This document shows positions 36,153 to 48,100 of a stretch of 64,000 bases of DNA, in pieces; position 1 is the stretch's first letter; each line of letters opens with the position of its first letter. The notes under the pieces are model-generated. The model made no database searches. It was not told where the DNA came from and was given only the letters and a program-made list of their open reading frames with translations. The position numbers and the translations under genes were made by a program. The DNA comes from Manduca sexta (Eukaryota > Arthropoda > Insecta > Lepidoptera > Sphingidae), in NCBI RefSeq assembly GCF_014839805.1, contig NC_051142.1:16648589-16712588 (forward strand), given 5' to 3'.

Positions 36153-39100
36153 CTAGAAAGTGGGTATGGACTCCCTGGGCGTGTTCAGCAGTGCGTCGTC
36201 CATGGTGAGCAGCATGTTGAAGGAGAGGTAGAGCGCGGCGGCGGACGCGCCGTGCCAGATGTCGTGCGAGTCGTAGAACCGCAGGCTCGAGCACGGCGCG
36301 TTGTGGCGCCGCGACTGCGCGGGAGTTTCCTGCACACGCCATTCAAACCATATACACATCTAGATCACTGCACATTTTGCTGGTGGTAACAGTGGAGAAG
36401 CGTCCTTACAACCCGATTCCTACCGGCTTCCCTTTTAAGTTTATTTACATTTTCTTAGTTTTTGCTTTCTTTTAAATTGGCTGCGATATGTTGACTAAGG
36501 CAATTTTTTTTTGCCTCGGGTTACCTTTTGAAAAATTCCACCCTTCGCCACTGGGCGGTAAGATATACTTTATATCCGTCAGGATAGCGACCATCGTACC
36601 CAAGGTATTAAAACCCTCCATAGTGGCTCACGTAAGGGTGTCGCGACACGCGTTCCAGGATCAGCCTGTGTATATCCGGTTCCAACAGGCCGGCATAAGT
36701 TCACTTACAATCAGGTGCAGTAGGTTCGCTTTACTACGCCAATGTATAAAAAAATACCCTATGGACACCATGTTACTTATTTCTCTTCAAATTAATTCTG
36801 TATATTACCAGAGGTATGAGGAAGCGGGGTGTTGAGAGTGCCCTACCAACTATTACGTTTTACGTACTCATAGTAACATTATTTTTATAAGGCACAACTG
36901 TAGTCCAAAGTGACTTAAAAATATTTAAGTAAATTCTTGATCATTAGTCAGAAATGTTATTGAAAATCGACCGCGAACCGGCGTCTATAAGCTGTACCAT
37001 CGACAAATACATAGCATCACTTCTTTTTCAATTTTCATAAGTACTACGTAACACACCCACATTACGCCAGCTAAGTCTCATGTTATAGGAAGCGAGAGTA
37101 TAAGGATTATAACTTTAGCATAGGATAGAAAAGTTCTTCTACCTACCCCAGTCCAAAAATAGGCCGAAGTAACAGTTTCAAACATGTCTTATACAATTGC
37201 GCGACTGTTTGACGTCAAGTCTATAGTTTATTCTACGCTCCTCTACATTTCTGATTTCTTTCTAATCCTAGCCCATTTTCATATATCTCCTAAATGCATT
37301 TAACTAACAAGGTAATCACATTCCTTGTGTAATTGTAGTTGCGTATTGCCTAACATTAGCCGACTCACATGTATTTTTGCCAGTTTTCGCAATAATAAAA
37401 ATATCTTGTCACACCAACAACTCACAGTCGTTTTCTAAAAACAATTCCAATGTCAATCTTTAATTCGATTCTTAGAATAAACCAATCAAAATAAGCCATT
37501 TCAAGCAAAACAAAACATATCAAAACACTTTGTTCTGATTGGTCCATTTTTATGATAGATCGAAAAAATCGCTTGAGATTAAAATATATAAAATAAAATA
37601 CTTTATTTATCACGTAGGCAAACAAAGGTGCACTTATGATACGTCAAAACAAAGCATAAGAATAATTATTATATTTTCTAAACAACTATTAAAATTACTT
37701 ATATAACTATGGACATTTTAAATTAGGGATAAAATTTATAGTGAAAACAAGGTACAAACCGAAGTAACCAGCTCGGGCTGGCAGGTAGGGGGAATTGTTT
37801 ATTTAAATGGCGGCAAGACATCGAGTGCAAAAAAAGATTGACATAAGAAATATATATTGCAAACGTCACTTACCGACCACTTGGTCTTGGAGTCGAGGAA
37901 AAACTTGAGCGCCGTGAACCACGCCACGTGCGCGGTCACGGCGTACGCCCACGTGTGCAGCGGGATCCGCTCGCGGTTCACCAGCTTCATGATCACGTAG
38001 AACATGGTGTACAGGATCGCGTTGCCCATCAGGATCGCCAGCAGTTGCCGGGCGAAGTCCTTGTTGTGCTCGATTATCCTGATGGAAATTTCAGTCACTG
38101 ATGTTCAGTTCCAGAACCAGGTGGTTGCTTTGCCATATGCGAGGAGTCTGGATAGGTAGTACCTCCGAGCAACAGTGTGTACACACTTTGTTCCGGTTCA
38201 AAGGGCATTGTAGTCAGCATAATTATTGAGCATTGAGATTTAACATTTTATTTACCAGGGTGAAGAACGAAAAAAAAAATGTACTAATATAAAAAACGGT
38301 ATTATACTAACTCGTAGATGGCGAAGGACCAGTTGAGTATGTTGGCGACGGCCAGCAGCGCCGCGCGCGCGCCCTGCGCCGGCACCAGCGCGCCGCGCCC
38401 GTGCGCGCGCACCACGGCGCAGGCGCGCCGCAACACCGACACCTCTGCGCACACGCACGTTCACGTTGAGGGGAAACGCACACACGATGTCGATTTGTGG
38501 TACAACACTACACTTTAAATTTAGTTGCTTCAGCTAATTGCCTTCTTGACAATTTTATAACAGTGTCTACAGTTGTTCGCAACAATTTGATAATGTGTGC
38601 GAATACCTTAGATTCATTTATAACGCCATTAACCCTTAAAAAACTATAAAGCATATGCATAAATAATCGAAATAAAAACTCACCCATATTAAATTTACCC
38701 GCATAGTATATCTTGAGCGTGAACACCAGGCACGTGAACAGATGCAATATAGTGAAGAATACAGAGAAGTACATGCTCGGGTTGAGAATGCCAAATAATC
38801 CTGCGAGCAGACATAACATCATTATAAACGACGAACTTTCATTAAAAAAAATGGACCACCGGGCATTACTTAGTCAGTCGAAGGACCAATCATGTAACGT
38901 CGCGTTGGACTGTCGACCAATCACAGTCGTTACTGTCACACACATTCGTGTTGCGTTTCTTATGTCATACTAGCTGCGCTTGCGATCCTCAACGCACTGC
39001 CCGTTTGTATCTGTCACATTCAATCATCATCTTTGCCAGTACAACCGTACGCCCCTTATTGTAAGTTAATAGTAATATGCCTTTAATGTTGTCGCAAGTA

Positions 39101-42100
39101 CAAGTAATAAGTTGATGAAGTGTTATCGACATCGACTGAAAATTACGGTAGTTGAACGTTACAGTAGTCTATAAAGTACTAATAAACATTGTTTTTTATT
39201 TTGGGGAGGCAGTGCTCACCGATGGTCATGATGAGCGCGAGCACCATGAAAGTGGAGTGAGCGCTGGGAATGATGTCGGAATGCCTGTTCTGGTACAGCT
39301 TCAGCATCACCAGCACCGCGATCACGTACATGAACGACGAGTCTGAAGAATATAATATATTTGTCTATAAAATCCCTATGTTTACAGAGTGGCAGTTAAT
39401 GGGGGTTTAACACCATGCCATTCTGGGTTCGATAAGCCGGCCTAATACAACTTGTGTTTTGCTTCTTTAACACCTCACTAAAAGATCCGTATTCAATAAA
39501 CGGTTCCAATCTCAGTCTTCAATCCAATTCCAAGAATGTACCAATCATAATAACTCCTTTATAAACATGTCAAAAAAACCTTCGATCTCTTGGTCTATTT
39601 TTGAGATAGTTCGAAAAAAGCGATTGAGATCGTTTATTGCATATATGGCAATATGCTGCCATTGACATCGTTAACCCAACGCGATACACGGTACATGTCA
39701 TAAATGGTCTGTTTTTAATTTTAGAATTTAATACCAAAGAAAAGGTCCCAATCAATCAACACCTAATATTCAGATTTCTTTCCTCAATGTCGAACATTAC
39801 TAACTTACCGAATTGAAAGTTCATCTTGTTGGGACAGAGGTGGTAACACGCTGATAACACTCCCTCCATGACTAAAGCCAACCCCATGGAATAGAGGAGA
39901 CCGTAGTGCTGGGGTATGCCCATGTGCTGTTGGATGCAATATTTAAAATTAGTTTTCAGTTGCCATTCTGACCGGGTGAAATATAAAAAATAATTATTGT
40001 ATACCTAGTACCTACAGCCAAACCAAAACCTCAGTGCATTTTAATTTTGATATGTCAAAGTTTGTGCTGACCATTAGGTAGTCAGTGAGATTTTTTTTTA
40101 AAGGTATCGATAGTAAAATTACCTAACCTTGGCACTACATCAAAGTGACCCTATCTTTTCACCAAAAAACTAGGATATATTATTTAAACTTTTTTTTTAT
40201 ACTGCACCTGATCGTAAACTGAGTGAAGTGCATATAAAATGTCGACTGACTTGTGTTGTCCCTCGCCAGTTGACACAATTATGCCGGCCTGTTTGAACCG
40301 CATATACACAAACTGATCCCAAAACACGACACACTTACATGCTGACCCCACTGCATCTGATGGTAATGGGAGTGGGGTCCAATACGATGTCGACTGACGA
40401 GAGATGATCCCTTCTCGGCAGCCAACACAATTCTGCCGGCCTATTGGTACGGGATATACAGACGTTGATCCCGGAACACGACACACTTACGTGGGCCAAT
40501 ATGGCGAGTTTTAAACCTTATGTACGGTGGTCGCTACCCAGGCGGATACAGAATATACAGAGATGAAACATTTTGAAAATAACAGTATTTGAAATGCAAA
40601 ATACAAAATACAAAATACCTATTTCCATTTTGTATTTTAAATACTTTTTTAGAAAACCATTTTTTATTTTATTTGAAATACTTTTTAGGACATATTTTGT
40701 ATTTGCAAAATACAAAATACTTTTTAATCAACTTGCAAATAAGCAGTTCAGTAAGTAATTAGATAAAACGCAAACATACGCAATAAGTCAGCGACGATAC
40801 AATAATTTTGGTTCCGTATTATTTTATCACACATAAACATTTGACTTACACAACACACACACACACACACACACAACATCACGCATTTTATCCCCGAAGG
40901 GGTATGCAGAGGCGCAACCATGGCACCCACTTTTCGCCAAGTGTGTTCCGTCCCATGATGTGATAGGGGGCGAGCCTATCGCCATATCGGGCACAAATTC
41001 CAGACTCCGGGCTGATACTGAGCAGAAAAACCCAAATATCACTTTGCCCGACCTGGGATTCGAACCCAGGACCTCAGAGCGCTGCCGTACCGCGCATGCA
41101 GTACAACTACGCCACCGAGGCAGTCAAAACATTTGCCTTAGGTACTGGTTAAAGCGGAAAAACCACAGGGTACAGCCACATCATAACTCCTTGTCACAAA
41201 TGTCACGCTTTTCATGTAGGTAAGTCAAATTTGTTGATTTTTAGTGAAAAGCAATAAACAAAACAGTTCAGTTCTCTGTTGCTATAATGAGAAAAAAAAA
41301 TATGGCGTAAGTGCCATATTTGAAGGACTCTAAAGCTAAAGAAGCAAATTTGGCATCAGTGTCATATCCTTTTTTTAAATTAAAATGGGTGCCGAAGGGA
41401 AGTAGAGAACACATAAAGGAATTATTCCTTACAGAAGTGAAAAAAATTAAAAATGATCATAAAGATGCAAATACTACATTTCAATCACACAAAAAAGAAA
41501 AAAATTAATCCTGTTATATGTTCCATGATGATTCAGATTCCTCAGTAGCTAGTGATAGTGCAAATGCAAACACCACCATTGACGTGGAATCACTACAATA
41601 TTTGAAGTATGATGATGTCTGCCTATTATCATTAAATAAATACCCTACAGTAAAAATTGTCTTTTTCAAATATACTTAATACCTGCCTGCCCAGCTCTGC
41701 GCCAGTAGAAAGGCTTTTTTCTTATGGTAGCATGATTATGAGACCACACAGAAGAAAGATGAAATATTTGAACAAATATTTCATCTTTCTTCAACATAAT
41801 TTTGTTAAAATCTGTTAAATAAATTTACTTTGATCACATGTTTAAATAAAAAAAAAAAACAAAAACAGAAATACAATAAAGTATAAAACTAAAGGTATTT
41901 TATTTTAATAAAGTATTTCGGAAATATGTATTTTGTATTTAGTATTTTAAATACAAAATGAAAAACTATTTTGTATTTTGTATTTAAAATATAAAAAACG
42001 AAAAGTATTTACATTTTGTATTTAAATACATTTTATAGTATATTTTGCACATCTCTGAGAATATATCCTACCACCAGCAAACTGGTCGTTTATCTACTCA

Positions 42101-45100
42101 CGTGAGGGTAAGCCTTCCTCTGGACCTGGCGCACCCTGACCTGCAGCATGAACACCAGCCCGAGCACCACGTAGCCGATGTTGGAGTACACGTGGTTGAA
42201 GTCGGAGAGGAAGCCGAGCGGGTGCGCGCACAGGAAGTTGTAGTAGCACAGGTCCTGGTCGCCAGTTTGGAACACCAACTGACGGGTTGGGGTTCGATTC
42301 AGTTTTGTTTGTCAACTAATAAGAATGATATTCAAAAAGTCCAGGTTTACCATTAGCGCATGATATAGAATCGAAATCATCTCAATTGGTACTTTTGCAT
42401 TTAATACGTATGACTAATAAAATTGTTTTTTTTTATTAATAATGGTTGAACTAAGTCATCTCTTTCACATGACATTAATGCCAAAAATGTGTATGTGAGC
42501 GTAAGGAACACTTTTGTTTGATTTTTAATGTATGGGAGATTCAAAAAACGATCCTAATATCCGAATAATGCCAACTTGGAATCGACAACAAAAAAGGATG
42601 AATTAAATAAACTATATTCAATATGATTAAAATTACTTATTTGGAATTGTTTGTTCTTATCAATTATCTGCATGTTGGAATTGGAATAGATTATTGAAAA
42701 TGACAAGACAGGAAAGTTTCTTGCATGATAAGCGCCTGACTATAAAAAATAGCACGAAAATTTTGCATACTCTACAAAAAAATCCAAATACAAGCTACTT
42801 ACTCCTTGATAAGTGAACAGTAATTGTACTACGGGTAACGCGTACACCACGGCGACGGTCAAAGCGCCCCAGAAGTATCTGCAAAGTTTACAAATCTGTA
42901 TCATTACACTGTAATACAATCCACTCCGGACTAAATAGGACATTTGCAAGAAAATCTCACTTTTGCAACATAAGTACAATTAACATAGTACCTTGTTATA
43001 GTGAGCAAGGAATTTTTTATCGATATTCATAACATCAGTAGTATGAAATGTACCTGTCAGCCCTTCTTGCGAGTGTGCTGGGAGGTGCTTGAGTCAATCT
43101 GCTGACAGTAAGCGGTGGTGCCGTGGCCCAGTCATCCTCTAAAAGAGAAACATTAACCTCTATGGCGCATAAACAGACTATGAAACGGGCGCATCGGTTT
43201 TGACAGACATAAGTTAAGTTTACAAGGTCGGCTTTGTTTCTAGAGATACTTATCATTCTTTATCGATATCCATGGCACAGCACTAGTGTTTTAGTGTAGT
43301 GTTACAAATATATTTATAACTATTAGATGTATTTAATTTCGGTAATTTCATTGCTTATCAACTGCACCACGGATGTCAGTAACAATTCCTTCACACAAAA
43401 CAAAAGCTACATACATATTTTCAACAATATTACACATATACGAAATACTGATATTATACTTATAGTGAAATAATAGAGACACAATATTATCGCTACCACT
43501 TACCATCATCGTCGTCATCATCCACCATCGGTTTCGTCTCGCTGGTGCCCGGCTCGTCATACCTACTGCCCGATGTCGAAGGTACAGCCTCTTCTTCGAT
43601 TATTATTTCTTCCTCTGAAGACAATAGTATTTGGCTTAGTTCATGGTTGGGGGTTTTTTTTCTACTACTACTACTTAAGGGCTTAATTAATAAATAACTC
43701 TTGAGTCGATACCTTAAACATTTTCGATAACTGTCTAGAAAAAATCCGGTTAAATTTTGTAAAACTATGAATTATAAGTTTCATTAGCAGCTTAGACGGA
43801 ATAGCTACCTAGTGTCAAAAGATCAACATCGTAAATCTAATGTCAGTTCTGCAACTAACTTCATAGTGAAGTAATTTTAAACATCAAAAATACCACATGT
43901 GTCAGGTGACATATATGATTGTCATCGAGTACATACCCGTGCACTTGCAGCTGTAGGGCAGCAGCGTGGCGGCCACGAAGGCGGCCACCAGCACCACCAT
44001 CGCCAATGTCACAAACGCACCCACCAGGTACTCCTCATACGATATCGTTGCCACTACCTTGAACCTAGGAACAAACATAATGCTATTAGGGAAATGGTGG
44101 TATTGTATTGATTTCAGGCAATATAAATGGTAGGTTCTTAGAATCGTAATAAAGACGTGTAATATGAAATAATTGGGCTGTTCATCAGTATGCATGAGCG
44201 GAGGCTGTACTCCGTCATCGTTGGTCCCACAACCCAGATCATAAACACTGAAAATTGCCTCTTCATTGATAAGGATACACGAGCAGCACCAATAGAGCTG
44301 TCTTCCTCCTTGTGCGCATTCGTCGCCGTCCATAGTTACTGGTCCTTCGAGCCGGACCGTAGATACAGACTTAACGGTCTTAAAACGTTCGTACATGTAC
44401 ACAAGACTTTTATTGCCTCGTTTTAACTGTTTGCGCTGTCAGCTGTTGGTCCTTCGAACCAGATCATAGACTTTAATCTGAAATACTCCATGTATTAGGA
44501 CGAATAGAGCTCTCAGTCTCCTCGCGTGTACACATTACACTGGCCTATTTATTAGCCCTTCGAGTTGGATTGTACACTGACCTGAAATTTTTGTGCCGTC
44601 CTTTGCTGTATAAACGCGACCTTTCTAATCCATCTTGCGTCTCTTTCTCGCCGGTACATGCGTCGTCGCTTTCTCTTACTACAAAAACCACATAAAACCC
44701 GTTTGGAAACATCGATTGCTGCAACAAATTAAAATGTAAGTTTATAAAATAGGTCGTAAAGGTACAAGCCTGTTGGATCCGACATAAATGACAGTACCGT
44801 CAAGGTTTTATATTTTTATATTAAAACAACATTATAAATAGTGTGTAATACTGGGAATGCGAAGCCTGTCTTTTTGATAGCCATTTTTAATAATGTCAAT
44901 CTTCAATCCAATTACGAGAATGAACCAATCAAAATACGTCATTTATAACCATGTCAAAAACAAACTGTTCTCGTTGGGCAATTTTTAAGATAGACTAGCT
45001 TCCGCCCGCAGCTTCGCCCGCGTGGATTTCGGGTTTCAAAAATGGAGAAGGTGCCCAATTTGTCGGGATGTTTTTTTTAATTTATGGTGGTATGCAGGTG

Positions 45101-48100
45101 GTCCGATTATCCGGTCAGGGTCTGATGATGGGATCCTGGTGAAATCGAAGGAACTTTTAACCATTAAGGTTGCACACGAAATGACGGAAGCTTAAAAATG
45201 GAGTAACTTCTCCCGTTTTCCCAACATTTTCCATCACTGCTATGCTCCTATTAATTGTAGCGTGATGAAAAGTATACTATAACCAGCTCAGGAGTATGAA
45301 AAATAATTGTACCAAGTTATGTTAAAATCCGTCGAGTAGTTTTTGTTTCTATAACGGTTATACAGACAGACAGACAAAAATTTTACTAATTGCATTTTTG
45401 GCATCAGTATCGATCCCTAATCACCCCCAGTTATTTTGGAAATATATTTCATGTACAGAATTGACCTCTCTACAGATTTATTATAAGTATAGATATGCAA
45501 AAGTAGCTCAAAATTGTCCATAACGAAAACATGCATTTTAAAGTAAAAGAAAAGAAATAATATTGTGAAGCCAACCAAATAACTAATGATATATTAAATT
45601 TTGTGACTGTTCAATTTAGTCGGGTCCGCGATATCACTTTTGTTGAGTTTCAGAACGCGACATTACATTATTATATTCTGTGCTCCAACGCACACTGCTT
45701 TGATGTTAGGAACACACCTACATTGCTTAGACAACAGTGAACTTTATACAATAGCAATAAAGCTCAAATTGACTCTACGTATTAGTTAGAAAACGTTTGT
45801 ATGGGAAATAGAAAAATGCTGTTTTGAGGATTTTCCCGGCAATTATTCGAATTTTTCTCACCTTTTAAACCTTCCCTAGACCTCCACGAATAATTCAAGA
45901 CCAAGATAAGATAAATCCGTTCAGCCGTTCTCGAGTTTTAGCGAGACTAACGAACAGCAATTCATTTTTATATATATAGATGGAAAAAAGCGATTAGGAT
46001 CGTTTATCGAAAATGGCGGTTGGCGTACACTAACGCTATGCTTTGCAGCTCACATGTTAATCAATTACGCGGCACATACACTAATAATAATTATCAACCT
46101 ATTACATAAAAATGTAATAAAAATAAATAACCATAATAATCTAATAATAATAAAAAAAAACAACAGAATATTATGTCGAACGTATACTTACTGTCAAAGT
46201 AATCCCACCCTTAGTGGTCATAGTCAGATGATATCCCTGGTACTGGATCTCCTTTTCATTGTCGAATACTGGACACTGAAACATAATATTATTATCTCAC
46301 ACCCGTGTCTCCAAAGTCTAAGTATAAATTGTCTAATAAGGAGTTCACAAACGTAACTAGTTTAACCATTTGATACAAATCATTTATAGGGTATTTGATT
46401 CATTTCCGTATTGTTTTTTATTTGTGTCATATAATACCTAACACCAGTACCCACTCTTGCGCATTCCAATATTTGAAATTTGAATCGCTGCGTTATTTCT
46501 TACTAATTTTACTACTGTTTTAAAAAAAAAGAGCTTCTTTTTCGTATCATTTGCTGTACTTGTTAATAATACACAAAATCAATCATAGGGAACTATCCTG
46601 TTATACCATTATCTTTGTATACTCACGGAATTGTTCTGTATTGACACGGTCGCACATAGTTCGTCATCAGACTCTATCACTAGTATAACGCTTTTTGGTA
46701 TTGTATAGTTAAATCTGTGGAAGAAATACACTTTTTTGCATAACTCAAGTGAGGTTAAGCGCCTACCCATAAAAAATAGCAACCACAAACTTTAAATTGC
46801 AGAGAGCTGGCGTTTCGACCGATACTTGAAACGTTAGATAATCATAATAATTACATTGTGTAATCTACTTCTCAAACCGGAACACTTTTGTGTTATTTCC
46901 TTCACACAGTACAAAGAAGGTCTCCAAGAGAATCCAATAGGTGAATACATAGTATAATAATAATTCATTTATTTGAGAAATTAAACATTCCACAGTGTAG
47001 TATTACTATTACAGTTAGTAATGAATGTACCTATTTCCCTTGTTAGCACATGATGCAATCTGCTTATAGAATGAACTTTTTCAGCAATGAAAAATAGGAG
47101 ACCGTTAGTACTACCTCGGAGTCTAAGTAATAATGCTACACATTTACATATGATCATATAGTAATATGTCTTAAATATATTTTGTAAGTGTATTCCCTCA
47201 CTTCTCAAACATCTTTACTTATTGTATACAAAGATAATTTTCTAATTCTAGTACAAAATATTTATGGGAAGGTAAAAAATATATTATTACCTGCCAATAC
47301 CTTGCAAATTGTTGTCAGTGATATTCCAAGGGTTCCGGTCGAACGAAAAGTAATAATATTGAGGAGTACTCGGCGTTGCCGCCAGTTCCACCTCCTGTTA
47401 CAATCAGAACATAACAACTATTTAATAAATATAATAACATCAACCTCTTATACAGACTCTTGGACATACCACAAGTCTCCAACCAAAAGAGCGGTTATGC
47501 TTTGCACTCACCATTCTGCGTTCCCATTCTAAATTCATATAATACATATTCCGTAGGTATAATGGATTTTATAATAATTACGTTAAATGAACTTTAATTG
47601 TGTGCATACGTAAGTACGTGAATGTGTGCGTACGTGAGTACTTGCATGTGTGCGTACGTAAGTACGTGAATGTGTGGGTACGTAAGTACGTGAATGTGTG
47701 CGTACGTGAGAACTTGAATGTGTGCGTACGTAAGTACGTGAATGTGTGCGTATGTAAGTACGTGAATGTGTAGATGCGTAAGTACATTGGTGCGTGCGCA
47801 TTTGAGTGTCTGCGTGTGACAATAAATACTATCGTAACGGGAGATCAGTAGTGTGTAGTCTGAGCATGAATTTGCTCTTACGATTATCATTCTAATCTTT
47901 TCCTTACCTTATTAACATCCAGGTAGAAGTCCGTTACCCTCGTCAGTTGGATGGTCAGGGTTATGTTGTTCACGTTAGAAGTGGTGAGATGTATCGTTGG
48001 ACTTTTCTCTTTTCGTATATCTGCAAATGTACACGAGATTAATGATTATTTGGTCGGCAAATGGCTTTAGCAAAGCAAGTAAATGCTCAAATCTTCAAGA

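Larger units (their letters stand above)
40558..42057 (+). mobile_element. Decayed hAT transposon in SID-1-like intron 14
   Basis: The element begins CAGAGATG and ends CATCTCTG, and is flanked by the 8-bp duplication AGAATATA (40550-40557 and 42058-42065), as expected for hAT. It is 1500 bp long. Inside, an open frame at 41311-41508 ([20 protein letters not shown]...) looks like part of a transposase. At about 41688-41768 another frame reads [17 protein letters not shown], the conserved C-terminal dimerisation motif of hAT transposases. The frames are separate and interrupted by stops, so it is inactive. AT-rich 'tacaaaatacaaaatac' repeats fill both sub-terminal regions. A SINE is inserted at 40881-41122. 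Confidence 0.85.
36153..44064 (-). other. SID-1-like membrane domain exons (10-20)
   Basis: Residues 300-782. The metal-site residues expected of the CREST superfamily are all present: S517-x3-H521 (SACYH), D532 (FDSSFMY) and H746-x3-H750 (HDIWH). A long acidic loop ([14 protein letters not shown]... DDDDDD) follows the first membrane segment. The protein ends RESIPTF, like other family members, so the C-terminus appears complete. Confidence 0.85.

Noticed and set aside
36013..36389. Arg/Ala-rich frames on both strands
   Set aside because: Shadows of the GC-rich last exon of the SID-1-like gene in other frames.
42045..42356. 103-codon plus-strand frame and a second minus frame
   Set aside because: Overlap exon 14 of the SID-1-like gene, whose frame carries the family motifs.
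43902..44402. 166-codon minus-strand frame read as one exon
   Set aside because: Only its part from 43937 to 44064 is coding (SID-1-like exon 10); the rest is intron read-through, as shown by the phase match with exon 9.
47578..47890. Three overlapping minus-strand frames rich in Thr-His-Tyr-Leu-Arg
   Set aside because: They are translations of the 24-bp minisatellite in an intron, open because the unit length is a multiple of three.
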